A stretch of 5,371 bases of DNA, from NCBI GenBank assembly GCA_900551335.1, contig URVO01000102.1, positions 1-5,371 of the forward strand, written 5' to 3'. The notes beneath the pieces were generated by a model, which worked only from the letters and a program-made list of their open reading frames with translations, was not told where the DNA came from and searched no databases. The position numbers and the translations under genes are program-made. This document shows, piece by piece, positions 1-5,371 of the stretch; within the stretch, counting starts at the first letter, position 1; each line of letters opens with the position of its first letter. The DNA comes from an uncultured Phascolarctobacterium sp. (GTDB lineage Bacteria; Bacillota; Negativicutes; Acidaminococcales; Acidaminococcaceae).

Positions 1-3
1 CTT

Positions 4-30
4 GCCGCAGTCATTTTGGCTGCGGCTTTT
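4..30 (+). terminator. Intrinsic terminator of a gene left of the window
   Basis: GCCGCAG (4-10) pairs perfectly with CTGCGGC (20-26). Adding T11-G19 and C12-G18 gives a 9-bp stem closed by an ATTTT loop. TTTTATT follows at 27-33. The T-G pair is a wobble only in plus-strand RNA and would be an A-C mismatch in minus-strand RNA, so the terminator reads rightward. It presumably ends a gene outside the window and insulates the metF operon from it. Confidence 0.85.
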
Positions 31-97
31 ATTATGTAACAAAGTTAGCATTTTACTAGGCTTTGCTGGGGAAATAGTGTAAAATAATGTTTTTTGT

Positions 98-126
98 TTG
101 CAAAGGAAGCATGAAACTGTTAAAAT
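98..126 (+). promoter_or_regulatory. Candidate sigma-A promoter of the metF operon
   Basis: A -35 box TTGCAA (98-103; 4 of 6 to TTGACA) is separated by 17 bases from a -10 box TAAAAT (121-126; 5 of 6 to TATAAT). The -10 box carries an extended TG element at 118-119. Transcription would begin near 132-134 and leave a leader of about 27 bases before the ATG at 160. The surrounding DNA is AT-rich. A weaker alternative further upstream is TTGCTG (63-68), 16 bases, TAATGT (85-90). This is inferred from sequence pattern only. Confidence 0.55.
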
Positions 127-147
127 TACTAGCAAATGCTTAAAAAT

Positions 148-155
148 GGGGGGAG
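148..155 (+). promoter_or_regulatory. Ribosome binding site deciding the metF start
   Basis: GGGGGGAG lies 4 bases before the ATG at 160. The in-frame upstream ATG at 136 has no purine-rich site in front of it, and it lies almost on the predicted transcription start. The G-run is longer than a usual Shine-Dalgarno sequence and the spacing is short, but nothing else in the leader fits better. Confidence 0.75.
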
Positions 156-159
156 TATT

Positions 160-1032
160 ATGCATAATAAAAAGATAATTGAAATTTTAAATGATGGACG
201 CATTCATCTGTCCTGTGAGCTGTTTCCGCCGAAGCAGGGCGCAGAGCTGCAGAACAGTCTGGAGATTGTCAACAGGATTGCCGCAGTCAAGCCGTCCTAT
301 ATGAGCGTCACCTATGGTGCAGGCGGTAGCACCGTCGGCTATTCTGCGGCCTTGGCGAAGGAGGTGCAGGATAACGGCCTGCCGGCGCTGGCGCATCTGA
401 CCTGCGTGAAGGCAGACGAGGTAAAAATTACCGAGGTGCTGCAGCAGCTGCAGGGTCATGGCGTGAATAATATTCTCGCGCTGCGCGGCGATATTCCGGC
501 TGATATGCAGGGCGACCATCAGGGCAGCTTTGCTCATGCCAGCGATTTAATGCGCTTTGTCAAGGAGCAGGGCGATTTTTGCGTTGGCGGCGCTGCTTAT
601 CCCGAGGGACATCCTGAATCCGGCTCGTTGGAGCAGGATATTGAAAACACCAAGTATAAGGTGGAGGCAGGCGTGGACTTTCTCGTGACGCAGATGTTCT
701 TCGATAACACGATTCTGTATAATTATATGTTCCGTCTGCTGCGTGCAGGCATCAATGTGCCTGTCGTGCCGGGCATTATGCCGGTGACGAATGCCAAGCA
801 GATTATCCGCATCTGCCAGCTCAGCGGCACGAAGCTGCCGCCGCAGTTCCGTGCGATGGTGGAGAAATTTGCGGATAAGCCGGAGGCGCTTAAGCAGGCA
901 GGTATCGCCTATGCAACAGGCCAGATTATCGATCTTATTTCCAACGGCTTTGACAATGTACATATCTATACGATGAATAAGCCGGAAATTTTTAAGGGGA
1001 TAATGGATAATCTGTCGGAGATTGTAGATTAA
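160..1032 (+). CDS. metF: 5,10-methylenetetrahydrofolate reductase (MetF)
   Basis: This cytosolic flavoenzyme reduces 5,10-methylenetetrahydrofolate to 5-methyltetrahydrofolate, the methyl donor for methionine synthase. The protein is 290 aa, close to the 296 aa of E. coli MetF, and should be a single TIM-barrel domain binding FAD. Visible family motifs are ELFPPK with Glu20 (counterpart of catalytic Glu28 in E. coli), SVTYGAGGS (49-57), AHLTC (78-82), ALRGDIP with Asp111 (counterpart of Asp120), AAYPEGHPES, then VTQMFFDN and VPGIMPV. The ATG at 160 is chosen for its ribosome binding site; an ATG at 136 would add eight residues of no family character. The stop overlaps the next start by one base (TAATG). 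In acetogens MetF often pairs with MetV, but the neighbour here is a methionine synthase reactivation protein, which points to methionine synthesis. Family assignment is very secure. The electron donor (NADH or another) cannot be read from the sequence. Confidence 0.96.
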   Translation: MHNKKIIEILNDGRIHLSCELFPPKQGAELQNSLEIVNRIAAVKPSYMSVTYGAGGSTVGYSAALAKEVQDNGLPALAHLTCVKADEVKITEVLQQLQGHGVNNILALRGDIPADMQGDHQGSFAHASDLMRFVKEQGDFCVGGAAYPEGHPESGSLEQDIENTKYKVEAGVDFLVTQMFFDNTILYNYMFRLLRAGINVPVVPGIMPVTNAKQIIRICQLSGTKLPPQFRAMVEKFADKPEALKQAGIAYATGQIIDLISNGFDNVHIYTMNKPEIFKGIMDNLSEIVD

Positions 1033-1658
1033 TGGAATACAATAGAAAAGAAGCCTTGCGCTATTTGGGCGCAAAGCAGGATGATGAGGCAGCAGGCGTG
1101 CTGGTCGATGTGGCGTATCTGAAGCTGCGCAACGAGGTGCAGGCGCGTTATGTGCTGCGCAAGCATGGCGTTACCGTGGATGCGGAGGGCGTGACGCTCG
1201 ACGTAGGCGTGCGCTTCACCTCGCGTGATTTGGCAGCACATCTCAAGGGCTGTGACAAGGTGCTGCTTTTAGGCGCAACGCTGGGCAGCAGGGTGGACGT
1301 GGCGATTCGCCGTCTGGCTCTGGGCAGCGTGGCTGAGGGAGCAGCGGCGCAGGCTGTGGCGGCGGCGCTCATTGAGAGCTATTGCGACAGCGTGCAGGCG
1401 GAGGCGGAGACGGAGGGCTTGGCACAGCGTCCACGCTTTTCCCCTGGCTATGGCGACTGGCGGCTGGAGGAGCAGAAGCAGCTCTTTGCCGTGCTGGACT
1501 GCGCCAAACGCATCGGACTCACGCTGACGGACGGCCTGATGATGGCACCGTCGAAGTCGGTGACGGCGATTATCGGCCTGTCGGAAAACGTTGAGTGCGT
1601 GTGGAATAAATGTATGACCTGCAAGAATATAAACTGTCCCTACAGGGACGCTGAATAG
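1032..1658 (+). CDS. Stand-alone methionine synthase reactivation-domain protein
   Basis: This 208-aa soluble protein resembles the C-terminal AdoMet-binding activation domain of E. coli MetH (Pfam Met_synt_B12), encoded as its own gene as in Thermotoga maritima. Its expected role is reductive methylation of inactive cob(II)alamin on MetH, with S-adenosylmethionine as methyl donor. The signature RFSPGYGDW (135-143) matches the RxxxGY AdoMet-binding motif, with Gly where E. coli has Pro after the Tyr. It is followed by a helix and then LTDGLMMAPSKSVTAIIG (165-182), the second conserved block. The tail holds four cysteines, C189-x4-C194-x2-C197-x4-C202, ending in CPYR. Such a cluster could bind Fe-S or zinc; that is inference. 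Translation is probably coupled to metF through TAATG, with only a weak GGAG at 1017-1020. MetV, another MetF neighbour, was considered, but the GYGDW and MMAPSKSV blocks argue against it. Confidence 0.9.
   Translation: MEYNRKEALRYLGAKQDDEAAGVLVDVAYLKLRNEVQARYVLRKHGVTVDAEGVTLDVGVRFTSRDLAAHLKGCDKVLLLGATLGSRVDVAIRRLALGSVAEGAAAQAVAAALIESYCDSVQAEAETEGLAQRPRFSPGYGDWRLEEQKQLFAVLDCAKRIGLTLTDGLMMAPSKSVTAIIGLSENVECVWNKCMTCKNINCPYRDAE
1636..1649 (+). repeat. Small GC-rich inverted repeat at the end of the reactivation gene
   Basis: GTCCC (1636-1640) and GGGAC (1645-1649) form a perfect 5-bp stem with a TACA loop, inside the last codons of the reactivation-domain gene. No T-run follows directly; a T6 run occurs about 20 bases later (1671-1676) without a stem next to it. 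It is therefore not a standard terminator. It might be an RNA processing or stability element between the second and third genes, or it may be chance. Confidence 0.3.
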
Positions 1659-1705
1659 TGTCTGCGCTGCTTTTTTGCGTGCAGGCGAAATAGAGATATT
1701 GATTT

Positions 1706-1711
1706 GAGGAG
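1706..1711 (+). promoter_or_regulatory. Ribosome binding site deciding the metH start
   Basis: GAGGAG lies 10 bases before the ATG at 1722. The longest open frame begins at a TTG at 1704 that overlaps this site, and the TTG at 1713 is only one base past it. Neither can use it as a Shine-Dalgarno sequence, so the ATG at 1722 is the start. Confidence 0.8.
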
Positions 1712-1721
1712 ATTGACTTTA

Positions 1722-4079
1722 ATGACTTTTAAGGAATTATTAGGTAAGCAAATGCTATTTTTTGACGGTGCCACCGGTACCCAGCTGCAGGCACGCGGCC
1801 TTCAGCCCGGTGAGCTGCCGGAAAGCTGGAACTTTACTCACCCTGATATTGTCGAGGCTGTGCATCGCAGCTATCTGGATGTCGGCTCGAATATCGTAAA
1901 GTCCAACACCTTTGGTGCAAATCCGCTGAAGCTGGCAGGCAGCGGTCTTGACTGCAAGCAGACGATTGAGGCTGCGGTGGCGATTGCCAAGAAGGCCTGC
2001 GGCGGACGTGAAAATAAATTTGTGGCGCTGAACCTTGGTCCTACGGGCAAGCTGCTGCAGCCCTATGGCGACCTGTCCTTTGAAAAGGCAGTGACAGCGT
2101 ATGGCGAGATGGTGCGCTATGGCGCGGCTGCCGGAGCAGATTTAATCCTCATCGAAACGATGAGCGATACCTATGAGATTAAGGCTGCTGTGCTGGCGGC
2201 TAAGGAAAACAGCGACCTGCCTGTCTGCGTCACTATGACGTTTGACGAGGACGGCAAGCTGCTGACGGGTGCGACTGTTGAGGCAGCTGCGCTGATGTGC
2301 GAGGGCCTTGGCGTTGATGCCATCGGCTTCAACTGCGGTCTGGGACCGGTGCAGGTGGGCAAGCTGTTTCCGCAGATGCTCAAGGCTGTCAGCCTGCCCT
2401 TGATTATCAACCCGAATGCCGGCCTGCCTGTGCAGCGCGACGGCAAGACCTGCTTCGACGTAGGGCCGGAGAAATATGCTGAGCTGATGTACGAGCTGGC
2501 GCAGCAGGGCGCAAGCATCGTCGGCGGCTGCTGCGGCACGACGCCGGAGCATATCTCGCAGATGATTGCCAAATGCAAGAGCCTGCAGCCGGGCGGCACG
2601 CGCGAGTGCCGCCTGACGGCTGTGTCCTCCTACGGCAAGGCGGTTCACCTTGGCGAAGGACCGATTATCATTGGCGAACGCATCAATCCGACCGGCAAAA
2701 AGCGTCTGAAGGAAGCTTTGGCAAATAATGACCTTGATTATGTCTGCCGCCTTGGTCTGGAGCAGATTGGCGTGGGGGCACAGGTGCTGGACGTGAATGT
2801 CGGCACGCCGGGCATTGATGAGCCGGCGCTGATTGCGCAGGCTGTACCTGCTTTGCAGGCGATTACGGATACACCGCTGCAGATTGATACCTCCAATTAC
2901 GAGGCAATGGAGCGTGCCTTGCGCCTGTATAACGGCAAGCCGATGCTGAACTCCGTCAACGGCAAGGAGGACAGCCTTGCGCATGTGCTGCCGCTGGCGA
3001 AAAAATACGGCGCGGTACTCGTAGCGCTGTGCCTTGACGACGAGGGCATTCCGGCGACGGCGGCAGGACGTATTGCTGTGGCCGATAAGATTATCGCGCG
3101 CGCGGCGGAGTATGGCATTGAAAGCCGCAACATCGTTGTTGACCCGCTGGCACTGACGATTTCTACGGGTGCGGAGAATGCGGCGATTGCCTGCGAGGTT
3201 ATCCGCACGATGAAGGCGCGTGGCATCAACACGGTTATGGGCGTGTCGAATATTTCCTTCGGTCTGCCGGGACGCGACGCTGTTAACAGCACCTTCTTCT
3301 CGATGGCGCTGGCTGCAGGTCTGTCCTGCGGCATCATCAATCCGCAGAGCAAGGCGATGATGGATGCTTATTACGGCTTCCGTGCGCTTGCAGGCTATGA
3401 CGAGGGCTGCAAGGAATATGTGCAGCATTATGCAGATGCGCCGAAGGCTGCGGCAACTGTGGTCAGCGAGCTGGGCCTGTATGACGCGATTGTCAAGGGC
3501 TTGCAGGGACCTGCGCGTCAGGCTGCTGCAAAGGCGCTGGAGAGCGAAAAGCCCTTGGACGTTATCAACAAGTACATGATTCCGGCGCTCGACTTCGTGG
3601 GCCATGGCTTTGAGAAGAAAACGCTGTTTTTGCCGCAGCTGCTCATGAGCGCAGATGCAGCGAAGGCGGCCTTTGAGGTTATCCGCGAGGCTGTGGGCGT
3701 AGGCGAAACGCAGGGCGAGACGGTACTGATTGCAACGGTGCATGGCGATATTCACGATATCGGCAAAAACATCGTCAAGGTGCTGCTAGAAAATTATGGC
3801 TACCGTGTTATCGACTTAGGCAAGGACGTGCCGGTAGAGACTGTGGTGCAGGCGGCGAAGGAGACGCAGGCGAAGGTTGTCGGCTTGTCTGCCTTGATGA
3901 CGACGACTGTGGGCGCTATGGAGGACACGATTGCTGAGCTGCATAAGGAGTGCGATTGCAGGATTGTTGTCGGCGGCGCGGTGCTGACGCAGGAATATGC
4001 AGATGAGATTGGCGCGGAGCATTATGCGCCGAACGCTGTCAGCGCAGTGAACTATGTCAACGAAATTTTAGGCAAGTAA
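1722..4079 (+). CDS. metH: Cobalamin-dependent methionine synthase, without activation domain (MetH)
   Basis: This enzyme transfers a methyl group from 5-methyltetrahydrofolate through cobalamin to homocysteine, giving methionine and tetrahydrofolate. The protein is 785 aa, against 1227 in E. coli. It ends after the B12 domain, like the T. maritima enzyme. The homocysteine domain (about 1-290) has FFDGATGTQLQ and NTFGANPLKL. Its zinc ligands are Cys205 (GFNCG) and Cys270/Cys271 (GGCCGTTPEH). The pterin domain (about 310-560) has IIIGERINPTG with Asn322, VLDVNVGTPGIDE, NSVNGK, and GVSNISFGLPGR. The cap (about 570-655) includes LFLPQLLMSAD. The Rossmann B12 domain (about 660-785) has VHGDIHDIGKN; His678 is the expected lower cobalt ligand, in D676-x-H678-x-x-G681. 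SALMTTTV and the Gly-Gly of VVGGAVLT follow. The missing reactivation domain is supplied by the gene 63 bases upstream. All expected ligands are present and there is no frameshift. Confidence 0.97.
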   Translation: MTFKELLGKQMLFFDGATGTQLQARGLQPGELPESWNFTHPDIVEAVHRSYLDVGSNIVKSNTFGANPLKLAGSGLDCKQTIEAAVAIAKKACGGRENKFVALNLGPTGKLLQPYGDLSFEKAVTAYGEMVRYGAAAGADLILIETMSDTYEIKAAVLAAKENSDLPVCVTMTFDEDGKLLTGATVEAAALMCEGLGVDAIGFNCGLGPVQVGKLFPQMLKAVSLPLIINPNAGLPVQRDGKTCFDVGPEKYAELMYELAQQGASIVGGCCGTTPEHISQMIAKCKSLQPGGTRECRLTAVSSYGKAVHLGEGPIIIGERINPTGKKRLKEALANNDLDYVCRLGLEQIGVGAQVLDVNVGTPGIDEPALIAQAVPALQAITDTPLQIDTSNYEAMERALRLYNGKPMLNSVNGKEDSLAHVLPLAKKYGAVLVALCLDDEGIPATAAGRIAVADKIIARAAEYGIESRNIVVDPLALTISTGAENAAIACEVIRTMKARGINTVMGVSNISFGLPGRDAVNSTFFSMALAAGLSCGIINPQSKAMMDAYYGFRALAGYDEGCKEYVQHYADAPKAAATVVSELGLYDAIVKGLQGPARQAAAKALESEKPLDVINKYMIPALDFVGHGFEKKTLFLPQLLMSADAAKAAFEVIREAVGVGETQGETVLIATVHGDIHDIGKNIVKVLLENYGYRVIDLGKDVPVETVVQAAKETQAKVVGLSALMTTTVGAMEDTIAELHKECDCRIVVGGAVLTQEYADEIGAEHYAPNAVSAVNYVNEILGK

Positions 4080-4097
4080 AAATTTATATGTTTTTTT

Positions 4098-4130
4098 ATG
4101 CTGAGACTGAAGACGGTCTCAGCATTTTTT
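4098..4130 (+). terminator. Intrinsic terminator of the metF-metH operon
   Basis: ATGCTGAGAC (4098-4107) pairs perfectly with GTCTCAGCAT (4116-4125) in a 10-bp stem with an 8-base loop. A T-run (4125-4130) follows at once. It lies 18 bases after the metH stop. The bases left of the stem are T rather than A, so it works rightward only. Confidence 0.92.
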
Positions 4131-4176
4131 CTTCTCACTCTTATACACACCATTTTGGGGCATTTTTTAAACTTAT

Positions 4177-4208
4177 AAAAAAAATCTGCCCGGCAGATGC
4201 CGGACAGA
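4177..4208 (-). terminator. Intrinsic terminator of the lrgAB unit
   Basis: Read on the minus strand, TCTGTCCGGC, loop ATCT, GCCGGGCAGA forms a 10-bp stem followed by eight T residues (plus positions 4184-4177). One pair is a U-G wobble in minus-strand RNA but a C-A mismatch in plus-strand RNA, which fixes the direction as leftward. The stem starts 9 bases after the lrgB stop codon. It faces the metH terminator across about 46 bases, so the two convergent units are separated from both sides. Confidence 0.88.
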
Positions 4209-4217
4209 AAATTTATC

Positions 4218-4931
4218 TTACCATATACTTTTTAAAATTGGCAGCAGCAGAGGCGCGAGTATCGATGTACTGATGCCTGTCAGCGCAATCGCTACGCCGC
4301 CAATGGCGAGCTGCACAGGGCTGACGCTGGCACAGGAGCTGGTGCCGAGACCGTGGCTGGAGGCGCCGATGGCCAGACCAATAGCAAGGTCATTTTTGAT
4401 GCCGAGCAGCGACATAACCTTGTGGTTAAAGGTTGCGCCCAGCATACCCGTAAAGATTACGGCTGCCGTGGTCAGTGCAGGGATGCCGCCGAGCGTTTTG
4501 GAAACGTCGATAGCGATAGGCGTGGTGACGGACTTGGGAATCAGCGAAATCAGCACCTGCTCGCTGGCGCCGAACGCTTTGCCGCAGAAGTAAACGACGA
4601 TGATGGCTGCCAAAGTGGCGATGGTTACTCCGCTGGTGATAGCCGCAGCCTTCTCCATGATAATCTGGCGGTTTTTATATAAGGGCAGCGCCAGCGCGAT
4701 GGTGGCAGGACCGAGCAGAAAGTTGATGAACTCGGCGCCGGCCTGGTACTGCTTGTATTCTACGCCGGGAACGAAGGCGATAACGCAGATGACGAGTGGA
4801 CAGGCGATGACGAACGGCGGTACTATATTTAATTTGAAGCGGTCGACGATGATTTCGCTCATCGCATAAAGGATAACGGTCAGGCCAATGCCGAAGAGCG
4901 GCGAGTTAAGTAAAGCGTCAGGAAACAGCAT
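4218..4931 (-). CDS. lrgB: LrgB/CidB (YohK) family membrane protein
   Basis: This 237-aa polytopic inner-membrane protein is close in length to E. coli YohK and S. aureus LrgB (about 230 aa). Hydrophobic segments lie near residues 10-26, 36-55, 72-84, 96-116, 150-168, 180-192 and 206-233. Family blocks are LLGPATIALALPLYKN (72-87), LIPKSVTTPIAIDVSK (130-145), TGMLGATF (161-168) and GASSHGLGT (189-197). After the last block the sequence runs SSCASVSPVQLAIGG (198-212), where many family members have an Ala- and Glu-rich stretch. With LrgA it should form a two-component membrane system. Proposed roles are control of murein hydrolase export and cell lysis, or pyruvate uptake as for the B. subtilis homologues. 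The sequence does not decide between them. The start lies after AAAGGAG and overlaps the lrgA stop by one base (TAATG), so the pair is probably translationally coupled. Confidence 0.92.
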   Translation of the reverse strand: MLFPDALLNSPLFGIGLTVILYAMSEIIVDRFKLNIVPPFVIACPLVICVIAFVPGVEYKQYQAGAEFINFLLGPATIALALPLYKNRQIIMEKAAAITSGVTIATLAAIIVVYFCGKAFGASEQVLISLIPKSVTTPIAIDVSKTLGGIPALTTAAVIFTGMLGATFNHKVMSLLGIKNDLAIGLAIGASSHGLGTSSCASVSPVQLAIGGVAIALTGISTSILAPLLLPILKSIW

Positions 4932-5293
4932 TAGTGATTCTCCTTTCCGTTAAGCACGGACTGCAGGAAGAAGGCCGTTACGGTGAGTACGACGATGCTG
5001 CAGATTATAGTAGTAGCGACGATAGGCACGAACTCAGCCTTGATAACGTCAACATATAAGAGCACGCTGACGCCGGCAGGCAGAAACAGCATACCCATTT
5101 TGGAAATCAGAATATCACATATTCCTTCTATAGATGATGTCGGAATAACCTTGCCGCAGAGCAGAGCCGTGAGAATCAGCATGCCGAGCAAAGACGGCGG
5201 AAAGGGAACGCCGAGGGCGTTGATAATGAGTGTAGATATCCATTGCAAAAGCAGTAAGAACGCGATACCGCGTAATAGGGATGTGGGTGACAT
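4931..5293 (-). CDS. lrgA: LrgA/CidA (YohJ) family holin-like membrane protein
   Basis: This small membrane protein of 120 aa lies within the usual family range (about 115-145 aa) and is the partner of LrgB encoded directly downstream. Four membrane segments are visible near residues 5-27, 32-50, 63-83 and 88-110. Family landmarks are FPPSLLGMLIL (31-41) between the first two helices and MLFLPAGVSVLLY (68-80) in the third. The ATG with its first base at 5293 is chosen because it lies 9 bases after a consensus AGGAGG. The longer open frame begins at a TTG at 5311 that overlaps this site, and the ATG at 5300 is out of frame and only two bases from it. Family members are often called antiholin-like and are commonly controlled by LytSR-type regulators, but no regulator gene is in the window. 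The exact substrate or role is unknown. Confidence 0.9.
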   Translation of the reverse strand: MSPTSLLRGIAFLLLLQWISTLIINALGVPFPPSLLGMLILTALLCGKVIPTSSIEGICDILISKMGMLFLPAGVSVLLYVDVIKAEFVPIVATTIICSIVVLTVTAFFLQSVLNGKENH

Positions 5294-5302
5294 AGAACAT
5301 TT

Positions 5303-5308
5303 CCTCCT
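5303..5308 (-). promoter_or_regulatory. Ribosome binding site deciding the lrgA start
   Basis: AGGAGG on the minus strand is a perfect anti-16S match with 9 bases to the ATG at 5293. It sits one base downstream of the T-run that follows the leader hairpin, so a terminated transcript would end just before the site. Confidence 0.85.
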
Positions 5309-5309
5309 C

Positions 5310-5355
5310 AAAAAAAGACCGATGCTAAGGCAGGGGTGCAGCCTTCTTGCCGGTC
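5310..5355 (-). terminator. Terminator-like hairpin immediately upstream of lrgA
   Basis: In minus-strand RNA, GACCG (plus 5355-5351) pairs with CGGTC (5321-5317). An inner GC/GC pair and then AAGGC (5345-5341) with GCCTT (5331-5327) continue the stem, with small internal loops and a 9-base apical loop. Seven T residues follow (5316-5310). The shape is an intrinsic terminator reading toward lrgA, whose ribosome binding site follows directly. It either ends a gene beyond the right edge or is an attenuator in the lrgA leader. The internal loops make it weaker than the other terminators here. Confidence 0.65.
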
Positions 5356-5371
5356 AAACAAATAAACATAT

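Noticed and set aside
131..140. Short palindrome AGCA-AA-TGCT as an operator before metF
   Set aside because: The four-base arms are too short to separate from chance, and no second copy was seen.
136..159. An eight-residue longer start for metF at the ATG at 136
   Set aside because: There is no ribosome binding site before it, it lies on the predicted transcription start, and the strong G-rich site fits the ATG at 160.
1663..1686. Possible terminator between the reactivation gene and metH (CTGCGC / GCGTGCAG around T6)
   Set aside because: The T-run lies in the loop rather than after the stem, and the stem is short with a wobble pair.
1675..1702. Possible internal promoter for metH (TTGCGT, 16 bases, TATTGA)
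   Set aside because: Both boxes match only three of six consensus bases, which is what chance gives in this composition.
1704..1721. TTG start for metH at 1704
   Set aside because: The TTG overlaps the GAGGAG ribosome binding site that serves the ATG at 1722, and the extra residues are simply that site translated.
2142..3755. A 537-codon open frame on the minus strand across metH
   Set aside because: It is in exact register with the metH codons, so it would be interrupted only where metH uses TTA, CTA or TCA. It reflects avoidance of those codons. The translation has no domain and is rich in Arg, His and Gln, as an antisense shadow would be.
4088..4273. A 61-codon plus-strand frame after metH
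   Set aside because: It runs through both terminators and into the end of lrgB, has no ribosome binding site, and matches no family.
5115..5300. A 61-codon minus-strand frame starting at the ATG at 5300
   Set aside because: It overlaps lrgA in another frame, has no membrane or domain character, and its ATG is only two bases from the AGGAGG site.

Overview
The window is ordinary chromosomal DNA of an anaerobic Bacillota-type bacterium. The reasons are strong purine-rich ribosome binding sites, compact intrinsic terminators, AT-rich intergenic DNA next to GC-richer coding DNA, and a cobalamin-dependent methionine synthase whose reactivation domain is a separate protein. Negativicutes is plausible, but this genus-level guess is weak. 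No mobile element, CRISPR array, tRNA or rRNA was seen, and all five genes look intact.

Layout: the first 30 bases hold a terminator for a gene to the left. A promoter-like site and a short leader precede a rightward methyl-transfer operon: metF (methylenetetrahydrofolate reductase), a stand-alone methionine synthase reactivation-domain protein, and metH (the homocysteine, folate and B12 modules, with no fused activation domain). A strong terminator follows metH. A second terminator in the opposite orientation ends a leftward pair, lrgB and lrgA, which encode two membrane proteins of the LrgAB/CidAB (YohJK) family. A further terminator-like hairpin lies immediately upstream of lrgA, close to the right edge.

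How the genes work together: MetF makes 5-methyltetrahydrofolate. MetH uses it to methylate cob(I)alamin and then homocysteine, giving methionine and free tetrahydrofolate. The middle gene should rescue MetH after its cobalamin is oxidised to cob(II)alamin, by reductive methylation with S-adenosylmethionine. The lrgAB pair is a separate, convergent unit. Family members are linked to murein hydrolase control and, in some Bacillota, to pyruvate or overflow-metabolite transport.

No wholly new system is evident. The points most worth a second look are the four-cysteine tail of the reactivation protein, the hairpin that leaves no room for a promoter before lrgA, and the unusual C-terminal conserved block of LrgB.
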